Below, in pieces: positions 49,395-59,158 of a DNA stretch of 64,000 nt; positions within the stretch are counted from its first letter, which is position 1; each line of letters begins with the position of its first letter. Made by a program: the position numbers and the translations under genes. The stretch comes from Pseudomonadota bacterium (GTDB taxonomy: Bacteria > Pseudomonadota > Alphaproteobacteria > Rhizobiales > Phreatobacteraceae): positions 62,001 to 126,000 of the forward strand of contig JAIUOO010000008.1 of NCBI GenBank assembly GCA_020161695.1, written 5' to 3'. Under the pieces are notes generated by a model that had not been told where the DNA came from, did not search any database, and saw only the letters and a list, made by a program, of their open reading frames with translations.

Positions 49395-50651
49395 TCAGGC
49401 GCTCTGCGCCTTCTCCTTCTCCGAATAGATGTAGAGCGGCCGGGCCTTGCCCTGCACGACCTCCTCGGAGATCACCACCTCCTCGACGCCCTCGAGGCCG
49501 GGCAGGTCGTACATCGTGTCGAGCAGGATGCTCTCCATGATCGACCGCAGGCCGCGGGCGCCGGTCTTGCGCTCGATGGCCTTGCGCGACACCGCGCCCA
49601 GTGCGTCCTCGTGGAACGACAGATCGACGTTCTCCATCTCGAACAGGCGCTGATACTGCTTCACCAGCGCGTTCTTCGGCTCGGTGAGGATCTTCTTCAG
49701 CGCGGCTTCGTCCAGGTCCTCGAGCGTCGCCAGAACCGGCAGGCGGCCGACGAACTCGGGGATGAGGCCGTATTTCAGCAGGTCCTCAGGCTCGACCGCG
49801 CGGAAGATCTCGCCGGTGCGGCGCTCTTCCGGCGCACGAACGGTCGCGCCGAAGCCGATCGAGGTGCCCTGCCCCTTCTGCGAGATGATCTTCTCGAGGC
49901 CCGCGAAGGCGCCGCCGCAGATGAACAGGATGTTGGACGTGTCCACCTGCAGGAATTCCTGCTGGGGATGCTTCCTGCCGCCCTGCGGCGGCACGGAGGC
50001 GACCGTGCCTTCCATGATCTTCAGAAGCGCCTGCTGCACGCCCTCGCCCGACACGTCGCGGGTGATCGACGGGTTGTCGGACTTGCGGGAGATCTTGTCG
50101 ATCTCGTCGATGTAGACGATGCCGCGCTGCGCCCGCTCGACATTGTAGTCGGAGGCCTGGAGCAGCTTCAGGATGATGTTCTCGACGTCCTCGCCGACAT
50201 AGCCGGCTTCCGTCAGCGTCGTCGCGTCCGCCATGGTGAAGGGCACGTCGAGGATGCGGGCGAGCGTCTGCGCGAGCAGCGTCTTGCCGGAACCCGTCGG
50301 GCCGATCAGCAGGATGTTCGACTTCGACAGTTCGACGTCGTTGTGCTTCGTCGCGTGGTTCAGCCGCTTGTAGTGGTTGTGCACCGCCACCGACAGCACG
50401 CGCTTGGCGTGGAACTGGCCGATCACATAGTCGTCCAGAACCTTGCAGATTTCCTTCGGCGTCGGGATGCCGTCCTTGGACTTGACCAGCGAGGACTTGG
50501 ACTCCTCGCGGATGATGTCCATGCAGAGCTCGACACACTCGTCGCAGATGAAGACCGTCGGTCCTGCGATGAGCTTGCGAACCTCATGCTGGCTCTTGCC
50601 GCAGAAGGAACAGTAGAGCGTGTTCTTCGCGTCGCTGCCGGCCTTGCTCAT
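49395..50651 (-). CDS. clpX: ClpXP protease unfoldase ClpX
   Basis: 418 residues. AAA+ unfoldase that feeds ClpP. N-terminal zinc-binding domain ([13 protein letters not shown] then CDECVELC), Walker [18 protein letters not shown] (about 120), Walker [12 protein letters not shown], the IGF loop that docks ClpP ([12 protein letters not shown]) and sensor-2 [10 protein letters not shown]. Complete and typical. 287 bases separate it from clpP on the same strand. Confidence 0.98.
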   Translation of the reverse strand: MSKAGSDAKNTLYCSFCGKSQHEVRKLIAGPTVFICDECVELCMDIIREESKSSLVKSKDGIPTPKEICKVLDDYVIGQFHAKRVLSVAVHNHYKRLNHATKHNDVELSKSNILLIGPTGSGKTLLAQTLARILDVPFTMADATTLTEAGYVGEDVENIILKLLQASDYNVERAQRGIVYIDEIDKISRKSDNPSITRDVSGEGVQQALLKIMEGTVASVPPQGGRKHPQQEFLQVDTSNILFICGGAFAGLEKIISQKGQGTSIGFGATVRAPEERRTGEIFRAVEPEDLLKYGLIPEFVGRLPVLATLEDLDEAALKKILTEPKNALVKQYQRLFEMENVDLSFHEDALGAVSRKAIERKTGARGLRSIMESILLDTMYDLPGLEGVEEVVISEEVVQGKARPLYIYSEKEKAQSA

Positions 50652-50938
50652 CGTCTCTCTCCAATGCGCCCCCGCCGAACCTGGCCTGGGCGACTGACTG
50701 GGTATTGGCCGCTGGGGCCCTTCCCCGAGGTCTCGGCTCCCTCCTGGAACACAGTCGGCCGATTAGCCAAACATGGTGCTCCCCGCGGGATCAAGAAAGG
50801 ATTAACGCTATTTGTCGCACGCGGCCGCCATCGGGAAGGCGGCCACACGCCATCGTGAAGCCAGTCTATGCAAGGGCCGGGCCGCCGATGGTGTCCCAAA
50901 TGCGACACGTCGGCGACAACCAGCCCCCACAGGAACCA
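50652..50938. other. clpP-clpX spacer, 287 bp
   Basis: No gene. Unusually long for this pair; contains an AT-richer tract (about 50790-50815) and imperfect GC-rich repeats, for example around GGCGGCCACACGCC. A separate clpX promoter is likely here but no match was good enough to call. Confidence 0.4.
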
Positions 50939-51577
50939 TCAGCTCTTCGCGGCAGCGTCCGGCTCCTCGGTACGCTCCTCGATCACCTTGTCGATGAGGC
51001 CGAATTCCAGCGCTTTCTGGGCCGACATGAAATTGTCGCGCTCCAGGGCGTCCTCGATCTCCTTCAGCGTCCGGCCCGTGTGCTTCACGTAGACGCCGTT
51101 GAGACGCGACTTCAGTTCCTTGACCTCTTCGGCATGGATCAGGATGTCGGTGACCTGGCCGCGATAGCCACCCGAGGGCTGGTGCACCATGATCCGCGAG
51201 TTCGGCAGAGCGAAGCGCTGGCCCTTGGCGCCGGCGGTGAGCAGCAGCGAGCCCATCGAGGCGGCCTGGCCCATGCACAGGGTGGTCACCGGCGGCTTGA
51301 TGAACTGCATCGTGTCGTAGATCGACATGCCCGCCGTGACGACGCCGCCCGGCGAGTTGATATACATGTTGATCTCCTTCTTCGGGTTCTCCGCCTCGAG
51401 GAACAGGAGCTGGGCGACGATCAGCGTCGCCATGGCGTCCTCGACCGGGCCCGACAGGAAGATGATCCGCTCCTTCAGGAGCCGCGAATAGATGTCGTAG
51501 GACCGCTCGCCGCGGTTGGTCTGCTCGACCACCATCGGGACCAGATAGTTCATCAGCGTGTCGTGCGGGTCTCTCAT
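50939..51577 (-). CDS. clpP: ATP-dependent Clp protease proteolytic subunit
   Basis: 212 residues. Forms the tetradecameric barrel of ClpXP/ClpAP. Catalytic triad regions: [11 protein letters not shown] (Ser), [12 protein letters not shown] (His) and the later [16 protein letters not shown] Asp region. N-terminal processing is likely, as for other ClpP. Lies 169 bases after tig in the same direction. Confidence 0.98.
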   Translation of the reverse strand: MRDPHDTLMNYLVPMVVEQTNRGERSYDIYSRLLKERIIFLSGPVEDAMATLIVAQLLFLEAENPKKEINMYINSPGGVVTAGMSIYDTMQFIKPPVTTLCMGQAASMGSLLLTAGAKGQRFALPNSRIMVHQPSGGYRGQVTDILIHAEEVKELKSRLNGVYVKHTGRTLKEIEDALERDNFMSAQKALEFGLIDKVIEERTEEPDAAAKS

Positions 51578-51688
51578 GGTCTCTGGTCCTCGTGGGGCGC
51601 GATTCGCACCGAGTTTCGGCCGAATCTCTTTGACGCCATCCTAACGGCAATGCGCATGCACGGTGAATCCCGGCGGGTCCGGAACGGC

Positions 51689-51713
51689 GAAGGGCCGCTC
51701 GCGGCGGCCCTTC
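51689..51713 (-). terminator. Hairpin after tig
   Basis: GAAGGGCCGC/GCGGCCCTTC, a perfect 10-bp stem with 5-base loop, 33 bases beyond the tig stop. No clear T-run, so it may attenuate rather than stop transcription into clpP. Confidence 0.5.
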
Positions 51714-51746
51714 CCTCAATCAGGAATCGTCCGTTCGCGGCGCCGT

Positions 51747-53105
51747 TCAGGCGGCCTCCTCGTCTTCGTTGTCCTTGAAGAGGTCGTCCTTGGAGACGGT
51801 CTTCTCGGTCACGTCGGCGAGTTCCAGGATGTAGTCCACGACCTTCTCCTCGAAGATCGGGGCGCGGAGCGAGGCGAGCGCCTGGGCGTTCTTGCGATAA
51901 TAGTCCCAGACCTGCTGCTCCTGGCCGGGGAACTGGCGCGCCCGCTCGACGACGGCGCGCGACACTTCCTCGTCGCTCACCTTGATCTGGGCCTTCTCGC
52001 CGATCTCCGCAAGGACCAGGCCGAGGCGCACGCGCCGCTCGGCGATCTTGCGGTACTCGTCCTTGGATTTCTCCTCGGTCGTGTCCTCGTCGGCGAAGGT
52101 CTTGCCGCGGCCTTCCATGTCCTGGGTGACCTGGCGCCACACGCTGTCGAATTCCTGGTCGACCAGGGTCTGCGGCAGGTCGAAGGAATGACGCTCGTCG
52201 AGCGCGTCGAGCAGCGAGCGCTTCACCTTGCGGCGCGACGCGGCGACATACTCGCTCTTGAGGCGGTCCGAGACGGCCGCGCGCAGCTTGGCGAGGTCCT
52301 CGAAGCCAACCATCTTGGCGAATTCCTCGTCGATGGCGCGCTCGCCCGGAGCCTCGATCGACTTCACGGTCACCGCGAACTCGGCATCCTTGCCGGCGAG
52401 GTTCTGGGCCATGTAGTTGGTCGGGAACTTGACCTTGACGGTCTTTTCCTCGCCGGCCTTGACGCCGAGGAGCTGGTCCTCGAAGCCCGGGATGAACGAC
52501 CTCGAGCCGAGCTCGAGCTGGATGTCCTCGGCGGTGCCGCCGTCGAACTTCTCGCCATCGATCGTTCCGACGAAACCGATCGTCAGGCGGTCGCCGTCCT
52601 CGGCCTTCGCGCCGTCGGCCTTGGCCTCGAACGGGCGGTTCTGCTTGGCCATGGTGTCGAGCATCGACTGGATGTCGGCGTCGGACGGCTCAACCACTGG
52701 CTTCTCGACCTTGATGCCCTTGAAATCGGCGAGCTGGATGGTCGGCAGCACCTCGAAGGCGACGGTGTAGTCGAGGTCGGCCTGGCCGTCGAACACGGCC
52801 TTGGCGTCCGCCTCGGCCTCGGGCAGCTTCACCGACGGCTCCTGCGCCAGCTTGAAGCCGTTGTCCTCGACGATCTTCTGGTTGGTCTCGCCGACCAGCG
52901 CCTCGATGGTCTCGGCCAGCACGGCCTTGCCGTAGAGCTTCTTCAGGTGCGCGGTCGGCACCTTGCCGGGGCGGAAGCCGTTGATGTTGACGCGGCCCTT
53001 GAGATCGTCGAGCCGCGCGGCAGCGCGCTCGGCAAGGTCGGTCACGGGAACCACCACGCGAAACTCGCGCTTCAGACCTTCGGACAGGGTGGCGGTCACC
53101 TGCAT
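51747..53105 (-). CDS. tig: Trigger factor
   Basis: 452 residues. Ribosome-bound chaperone and prolyl isomerase. The ribosome-binding loop signature is NINGFRPGKVPTAHLKKLYG (about residue 45), followed by the FKBP-type domain (about 155-245; KAEDGDRLTIGFVGTIDGE) and the C-terminal chaperone arms. The start at 53103-53105 (MQVTATLSEGL) is chosen by family length; the longer frame crosses tRNA-Leu and is rejected. The start lacks a strong ribosome-binding site (GAATCCAAGTC). It lies only 44 bases from tRNA-Leu. Confidence 0.96.
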   Translation of the reverse strand: MQVTATLSEGLKREFRVVVPVTDLAERAAARLDDLKGRVNINGFRPGKVPTAHLKKLYGKAVLAETIEALVGETNQKIVEDNGFKLAQEPSVKLPEAEADAKAVFDGQADLDYTVAFEVLPTIQLADFKGIKVEKPVVEPSDADIQSMLDTMAKQNRPFEAKADGAKAEDGDRLTIGFVGTIDGEKFDGGTAEDIQLELGSRSFIPGFEDQLLGVKAGEEKTVKVKFPTNYMAQNLAGKDAEFAVTVKSIEAPGERAIDEEFAKMVGFEDLAKLRAAVSDRLKSEYVAASRRKVKRSLLDALDERHSFDLPQTLVDQEFDSVWRQVTQDMEGRGKTFADEDTTEEKSKDEYRKIAERRVRLGLVLAEIGEKAQIKVSDEEVSRAVVERARQFPGQEQQVWDYYRKNAQALASLRAPIFEEKVVDYILELADVTEKTVSKDDLFKDNEDEEAA

Positions 53106-53149
53106 GACTTGGATTCTTTCGTGTTCGTGTCCGGATCGGCCGGGCAGGC

Positions 53150-53234
53150 TGGTGCGGGCGGAGGGACTTGAACCCCCACGACTTTCGCCACGGGAACCTA
53201 AATCCCGCGTGTCTACCAATTCCACCACGCCCGC
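53150..53234 (-). tRNA. tRNA-Leu (TAG)
   Basis: 85 bases with encoded CCA and a long variable arm. Acceptor GCGGGCG/CGCCCGC, anticodon loop TTTAGGT with TAG in a CGGGA/TCCCG stem, T-arm GGGGGTTCAAGTCCC. A promoter lies 6-10 bases upstream, and tig follows on the same strand. Confidence 0.97.
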
Positions 53235-53246
53235 CGAGGGCCGCTC

Positions 53247-53275
53247 GAAATAGCTTCTCGCCCCGGTGGATGCAA
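53247..53275 (-). promoter_or_regulatory. Promoter of tRNA-Leu (possibly also tig)
   Basis: TTGCAT (53270-53275), 17-base spacer, TATTTC (53247-53252). Initiation a few bases before the tRNA is predicted. Confidence 0.65.
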
Positions 53276-53356
53276 GTCACCCGCCGGGCGCGGCCTCATA
53301 ACACCGCCACCCGGCCATTGCATCAAGAAAATGACGGCTTGCGCTGCGCTATTCGG

Positions 53357-53503
53357 TCATATGCGGGCGAACAGCCCGATCCAGACCATCACCACCGTGC
53401 CGATGGCGGCGCTGAGCACGAAGGCAGCCTGCCCGTGCGGCAAGAGCCCGAAATGAGACGCCGCCATCAATCCGGCGACGGCGACAAGCGCGAGTTTGAC
53501 CAT
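53357..53503 (-). CDS. Small membrane protein, 48 residues
   Basis: MVKLALVAVAGLMAASHFGL opening, then a second hydrophobic stretch: two membrane helices in 48 residues. The ATG at 53501-53503 has GGAG seven bases upstream. Family not recognised; too short for confident assignment, but composition and ribosome-binding site favour a real gene. It reads away from the copper-oxidase-like gene. Confidence 0.5.
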   Translation of the reverse strand: MVKLALVAVAGLMAASHFGLLPHGQAAFVLSAAIGTVVMVWIGLFARI

Positions 53504-53623
53504 GGTCCGTCTCCAGCTGGAAACCTGGAGCCTGCCAGTCAAGCCTCGTGCCATCCCGAAACGGGACGGGATTTCCCGGCCGTGATAGGGACCAGCCGCA
53601 TCGGAAAGGCCGCCGGACCCCCC

Positions 53624-54925
53624 ATGCCCTCGCCCTCTGCCAGACGCGCTCCCGTCAACCCCGACCGACGCCGCTTCGCATCCGGACTTGCGCTGGCGGC
53701 AGCGGCGGCCGCGCTCGAACCCCGCCGGGCTTTCGCGCAGCCGCAGCCGGTGCTGATGACAGCGCAGCGGCTTGAGCTCTCGCCGGACACGTCTCCTCTC
53801 GCCTACGATGCCGGCGGAATCCCGCCGGTGCTGCGGGTCCGGCGCGGCGAGCGGCTTGCGATCCGTCTGGCCAACGATCTCGCCGAGGCGACGTCGCTGC
53901 ACTGGCACGGCCTGCGGCCTCAGGACGCTGCCGCCGGCCTGCCCGGTCTCGCCCCCGTGGCGCCGGGCGCGACCGCCGACATCGCCGTCACCCCGCGCGA
54001 TGCCGGCATCGTCCTCTTTCACCCGGGCCTGGTCGGCACGGGCCCGCGCCAGATGCGCGACGGCCTCGCCGGCATCCTGATCGTCGATCACGCGGCGGCG
54101 CCGGCCGACGCCCGCGAGGTCGTCCTGCATCTGGCGGAGACCGCACCTCGGAGCGGCGCCCAGCCGCGCATTCTCGTGAACGGGCGGCCGGAAATGGCGC
54201 TCCGGGCAAGAGCGGGCGAACGCCTGTGGCTGCGCCTCGCCAATGCCACGCCGCACCGGCTCGTCCAGTTCGCCGCGCCGGACCAGACGCTGACCCTCGT
54301 CGCGCTCGACGGCCAGCCCTGCGAGCCATTCCGCCTCGACGGCGGCCGCATCGTGCTCGGCCCCGGCCAGCGCGCCGAGGCCATGTGGGACGTCACCGGC
54401 CAACCCGGCGCATCCGTTCCGGTCAACCTCGCCCAGCTCGGCGGCGCCTCCCTGACGGGGTCGCTCGCCATCGCCGACGATGCGGCGGTCCGCACGGAGC
54501 CCCTGCCCCCGCTGGAGCCGCTTGCCGCCAGCCCACTGGCGCAAACCCTCGATTTCCGGCGCGCCCAGCGTCTCGATCTCGCCATTCAGGGCGCGCCCGG
54601 CGGCGAATTCCTGTTCGGCGGCCGCGCCGATGCGGCGCCGGCCGCGACGCCTGCTTTCCGAGTGCGGCGCGGCTCCGTGGTCATGGTCGCGCTAAAGAAC
54701 GAAACCGACCGTTTTCACGCCGTCCACTGGCACGGCCACCCGGCCCGCCTGCTCGACAATATGGACGACGGCTGGAAGCCCTTCTTCATCGACACGGTGA
54801 TCTGCCCGCCACGCTCGACCAGCCGCATCGCCTTCCTCGCCGAAATGGCCGGCCGCTGGCCGGTGACCTGTCAGACGATCAATGCCGACCCTGCGCCGCG
54901 GGTTCTGTGGTTCGAGGTCAGCTGA
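53624..54925 (+). CDS. Multicopper-oxidase-like protein with degenerate copper motifs
   Basis: 433 residues. Tat-type signal DRRRFASGLALAAAAAALE, then cupredoxin domains. Of the four copper-binding motifs, two are intact: SLHWHGLRP (motif 1, HxHG) and HAVHWHGHP (motif 3, HxxHxH). Motif 2 is reduced to LFHPGLV (one His lost), and motif 4, normally HCHxxxH, reads PVTCQTINADP, lacking all His. So the type 1 site and the trinuclear site cannot be complete, and oxidase activity is doubtful; it may be a non-catalytic relative like FtsP/SufI or bind copper in another way. Its stop overlaps the convergent nnr gene by 8 bases. Confidence 0.8.
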   Translation: MPSPSARRAPVNPDRRRFASGLALAAAAAALEPRRAFAQPQPVLMTAQRLELSPDTSPLAYDAGGIPPVLRVRRGERLAIRLANDLAEATSLHWHGLRPQDAAAGLPGLAPVAPGATADIAVTPRDAGIVLFHPGLVGTGPRQMRDGLAGILIVDHAAAPADAREVVLHLAETAPRSGAQPRILVNGRPEMALRARAGERLWLRLANATPHRLVQFAAPDQTLTLVALDGQPCEPFRLDGGRIVLGPGQRAEAMWDVTGQPGASVPVNLAQLGGASLTGSLAIADDAAVRTEPLPPLEPLAASPLAQTLDFRRAQRLDLAIQGAPGGEFLFGGRADAAPAATPAFRVRRGSVVMVALKNETDRFHAVHWHGHPARLLDNMDDGWKPFFIDTVICPPRSTSRIAFLAEMAGRWPVTCQTINADPAPRVLWFEVS

Positions 54926-56402
54926 CCCGGTTGCCGCTCGTCAGATCCGCCCAGACGCGCGGCAGCGCCTCCGGCAGGTCCTCGGCGATGAGGCCGATGC
55001 CGGCCGCCCTGCCCGCCTCGCCATGCATCCAGACGCCCGCGCCGGCGGCCTCGAAGGCCGGCATGCCCTGCGCCAGCAGGCCCGCAACGATCCCCGCCAG
55101 CACATCGCCAGAACCGGCGGTCGCCAGCCAGGGCGGCGCATTCGCGGCGATCGAGGCTCTTCCGTCGGGCATGGCGACGACCGTGTCGGCCCCCTTCAGC
55201 ACCACCGCCGCGCCGGAAAGCCCGGCCGCCAGCCGCGCCCGGCCGAGCTTGGAATCGGCCTCCGCCGCTCCGAACAGCCGGCTGAACTCGCCCGTATGCG
55301 GTGTCATCACCACCGGCCTGTCGGGCCACAGGCGGATGCCCGCGAACAGCTGTTCGGGGTTGTCAGCGAAACTCGTCAGGGCGTCCGCGTCGAGCACCAC
55401 GGCCGCGCCGCTCGCCAGCGCCTCCGCGACCAGCGCGCGCGTCTCGCCGCCGACGCCGAGGCCCGGCCCGAGACAGACGGCATTGCGCCGCCGGTCCGAG
55501 AGAATCGCGCCCAGCCCCGCCGCGCCATCCATCGGTTGAAGCATGATCGCGGTCAGGTGCGCGGCGTTGACCTGCAGTGCCTCCGCGGGCGAGGCGAGCG
55601 TCACCAGCCCTGCGCCAACCCGCAGCGCCCCGCGCGCGGCCAGCCTCGCCGCCCCGGTCGAGGTGATGCCGCCGGACACGACCACCACATGGCCGCGCCC
55701 GTATTTGTGCCCTCCCGCGCGGGGAAGCGGCAGAAGATCTCGCCAGAGCGCCGGCTCGTTGGCGAAGACGCGCGCGCCGGTCCTCGCGACCGCCTCATCG
55801 CTGATGCCGATATCGACGGTTCGCACCGTGCCGCAATGGCCCCTGCCCGGCAGCAGCAGGTGGCCCGGCTTGCGCCGGCAGAAGGTCACCGTCTCATGCG
55901 CCCGCAACGCGACGCCGCGCACCGCGCCCGTCCGCCCGTCGATCCCCGAGGGAATATCGACGGCGACCACCCGGCACCCCGCTTCGTTCAGCGCGGCAAT
56001 GACCTCGGCCTCCTCGCCGGTAATGTCGCGGCCGAGGCCCGCGCCATACAGCGCGTCGACGACGATGTCGGGCCCGCCTGCCCGCCAGCCGGCCAAAGGC
56101 GCGACCGGGCCGCCCCACTGTTCGGTCGCCCGCGCCGCATCGCCGGTGCGCGGCGGGCCGTTCGCGGCGACGGTGACGCGAAATCCTCTTTGCCGCAGCA
56201 CGCGCGCGGCGACATAGCCGTCGCCACCATTGTTGCCGGGTCCGCAGAGCACCGCGACACGCCCGCCGAAGGGCGCCAGACGCGCCACAGCGTCCGCGAC
56301 CGCGATGCCGGCGCGCTCCATCAACACATGGCCAGGCGTGCCAGCGACGATGGTCAGGCGGTCGGCTTCGGCCATTTCGGCGGGTGTCAGCAATTCGCGC
56401 AT
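54918..56402 (-). CDS. nnr: Bifunctional NAD(P)H-hydrate epimerase / ADP-dependent dehydratase
   Basis: 494 residues. Repairs hydrated NAD(P)H. N-terminal epimerase (YjeF_N, about 1-205; CGPGNNGGDGYVAARVL and VAVDIPSGIDG) fused to a C-terminal ribokinase-like dehydratase (about 220-494; HKYGRGHVVVVSGG, VMTPHTGEFSRLF, TAGSGDVLAGI with catalytic Asp). Start at MRELLTPAEM (56400-56402); a 25-residue upstream extension is not conserved. nnr beside glnB is a known alphaproteobacterial arrangement, here divergent. Confidence 0.95.
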   Translation of the reverse strand: MRELLTPAEMAEADRLTIVAGTPGHVLMERAGIAVADAVARLAPFGGRVAVLCGPGNNGGDGYVAARVLRQRGFRVTVAANGPPRTGDAARATEQWGGPVAPLAGWRAGGPDIVVDALYGAGLGRDITGEEAEVIAALNEAGCRVVAVDIPSGIDGRTGAVRGVALRAHETVTFCRRKPGHLLLPGRGHCGTVRTVDIGISDEAVARTGARVFANEPALWRDLLPLPRAGGHKYGRGHVVVVSGGITSTGAARLAARGALRVGAGLVTLASPAEALQVNAAHLTAIMLQPMDGAAGLGAILSDRRRNAVCLGPGLGVGGETRALVAEALASGAAVVLDADALTSFADNPEQLFAGIRLWPDRPVVMTPHTGEFSRLFGAAEADSKLGRARLAAGLSGAAVVLKGADTVVAMPDGRASIAANAPPWLATAGSGDVLAGIVAGLLAQGMPAFEAAGAGVWMHGEAGRAAGIGLIAEDLPEALPRVWADLTSGNRVS

Positions 56403-57086
<684 letters not shown>

Positions 57087-57147
57087 CCCAAGTTCCGGCG
57101 GGCTCGCCCGCCAGTGAAGCGAACGTGCAAACCAACGAGGAAGCACT

Positions 57148-58557
57148 ATGACGACTGCCAAGGATGTCCTGAAAATGATCAAGGAGAACGACGTGAAGTA
57201 CGTCGATCTCCGCTTCACCGACCCGCGGGGCAAGTGGCAGCACGTCACGTTCGACATCACCATGATCGACGAGGAGATCTTCGCCGAGGGCACGATGTTC
57301 GACGGCTCGTCCATCGCCGGCTGGAAGGCGATCAACGAGTCCGACATGCTGCTCATGCTCGACCCGTCGACCGCCCAGATCGACCCGTTCTTCGCCGAGA
57401 CGACGCTGTCGATCGTCTGCGACATCCTCGAGCCCTCGACCGGCGAGCCCTACAACCGCGACCCGCGCGGCATCGCCAAGAAGGCCGAGGCCTACCTCAA
57501 GTCGACCAAGATCGGTGACACCATCTTCGTCGGCCCGGAAGCCGAGTTCTTCGTGTTCGACGACGTGAAGTTCTCCGCCGAGCCCTACCATACCGGCTTC
57601 AAGGTCGATTCCTCGGAACTGCCGATCAATTCCTACACGGACTACGAGGGCGGCAATCTCGGCCATCGCGTCCGCACCAAGGGCGGCTACTTCCCGGTTC
57701 CCCCGATCGACTCGCTGCAGGACATGCGCGGCGAGATGCTTGCCTCCATGGCCAAGATGGGCGTGAAGGTCGAGAAGCATCACCATGAGGTCGCTTCCGC
57801 CCAGCACGAGCTCGGCATGAAGTTCGACACGCTGACCTACATGGCCGACCAGATGCAGATCTATAAGTACTGCATCCATCAGGTCGCCAACATCTACGGC
57901 AAGACCGCCACCTTCATGCCGAAGCCGGTCTTCGGCGACAACGGCTCGGGCATGCACGTGCACCAGTCGATCTGGAAGGGCGGCAAGCCGCTGTTCGCCG
58001 GCAACAAGTATGCCGACCTCAGCCAGGAATGCCTCTGGTACATCGGCGGCATCATCAAGCACGCCAAGTCCCTGAACGCCTTCACCAACCCGTCGACCAA
58101 CTCCTACAAGCGTCTGGTCCCGGGCTATGAGGCTCCGGTTCTGCTCGCCTACTCGGCCCGCAACCGCTCGGCCTCGTGCCGTATTCCGTGGACGAACAAC
58201 CCGAAGGCCAAGCGCGTCGAGGTCCGCTTCCCCGATCCGACCGCCAACCCGTATCTCGCCTTCGCGGCGATGCTGATGGCCGGCATCGACGGCATCACCA
58301 ACAAGATCGATCCGGGCTCGGCCATGGACAAGGATCTCTATGACCTCCCGCCGAAGGAGCTCAAGAAGATCCCGACGGTCTGCGGCTCCCTGCGCGAAGC
58401 TCTCCAGAGCCTCGACAAGGACCGCGCCTACCTCAAGGCCGGCGGCGTGTTCAACGACGACTTCATCGACAGCTACATCGAACTGAAGATGACCGAGGTG
58501 ATGCGCTTCGAGATGAGCCCGCACCCGATCGAGTACGACATGTACTACTCGGTCTGA
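57148..58557 (+). CDS. glnA: Glutamine synthetase, type I
   Basis: 469 residues, dodecameric enzyme joining ammonia to glutamate. Motifs: [18 protein letters not shown] (N-terminal), EAEFFVFD (metal/ammonia site), [26 protein letters not shown] (Arg and catalytic loop) and LYDLPPKE with Tyr398, the adenylylation site used by GlnE. So it should be regulated by covalent modification and by PII. Pairs with glnB; a terminator follows. Confidence 0.98.
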   Translation: MTTAKDVLKMIKENDVKYVDLRFTDPRGKWQHVTFDITMIDEEIFAEGTMFDGSSIAGWKAINESDMLLMLDPSTAQIDPFFAETTLSIVCDILEPSTGEPYNRDPRGIAKKAEAYLKSTKIGDTIFVGPEAEFFVFDDVKFSAEPYHTGFKVDSSELPINSYTDYEGGNLGHRVRTKGGYFPVPPIDSLQDMRGEMLASMAKMGVKVEKHHHEVASAQHELGMKFDTLTYMADQMQIYKYCIHQVANIYGKTATFMPKPVFGDNGSGMHVHQSIWKGGKPLFAGNKYADLSQECLWYIGGIIKHAKSLNAFTNPSTNSYKRLVPGYEAPVLLAYSARNRSASCRIPWTNNPKAKRVEVRFPDPTANPYLAFAAMLMAGIDGITNKIDPGSAMDKDLYDLPPKELKKIPTVCGSLREALQSLDKDRAYLKAGGVFNDDFIDSYIELKMTEVMRFEMSPHPIEYDMYYSV

Positions 58558-58657
58558 TCCGGACGGGGCGGACCGGACACGGTTCGCCCCTCCCCGGCCC
58601 CGGGCCAGGAATTCAGACTTCCTCCCAACCGCGTGGCAATGCGCGGTCAACTTCGGA

Positions 58658-58684
58658 ACGGGCGCCTCGGCGCCCGTTTTTGTG
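58658..58684 (+). terminator. Terminator of glnA
   Basis: AACGGGCGCC/GGCGCCCGTT, 10 bp, very small loop, followed by TTTTTG on the plus strand. About 100 bases past the glnA stop. Confidence 0.82.
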
Positions 58685-58724
58685 TCTGCTGCTTGAGATC
58701 GGCGAGGCCGCGCCAGTCAGGCGG

Positions 58725-58937
58725 TCACAGTATCAGGAAGGCCGCCGCGAGCGCGCCGGTGATCGCCCAGGCGCCGATGCGGCCGAGCGTCCAGGATGGA
58801 TCCTTCTGGTCACCCGGAAGGACAAGCCCCGTTTCTTCCGGGTCGATGCAGCCGAGGGCGATGCCCGCCCGTTCCGCGGCCCGCATGAGCTTTGCCATGT
58901 CGGCTTCGACAGTGGCCAGTCCGAGCACTCGGTCCAT
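58725..58937 (-). CDS. Small tail-anchored membrane protein
   Basis: 70 residues from the ATG at 58935-58937 (MDRVLGLATV), chosen because CGGAG lies 8 bases upstream; a longer frame up to 59117 lacks a convincing site. Cytosolic N-terminal helix (EADMAKLMRAAERAG), then a single C-terminal membrane segment (about 51-70). Family not recognised. Confidence 0.55.
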   Translation of the reverse strand: MDRVLGLATVEADMAKLMRAAERAGIALGCIDPEETGLVLPGDQKDPSWTLGRIGAWAITGALAAAFLIL

Positions 58938-59158
58938 CACGCAACTCCGAACGCCTTCGCTCCACAAGGCCTGGATGCTAGGCGCCATCCCGTAAACGAT
59001 GCCTTTAAGTTTCGATAAATCCGGACCATGTCGCCGCCGTGCCGGCGATTGGGCGGCGCTGTGACATTTCGGTTTCACCCGGATCCTCGCAGGCCGTATT
59101 TCACCGGCCTGTCGCAATCGACCGGCTAGGGCTAGCTTTTCCCAAACGGATGATTGCC

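Noticed and set aside
53106..53228. N-terminal extension of trigger factor
   Set aside because: It would translate through tRNA-Leu; family alignment starts at 53105.
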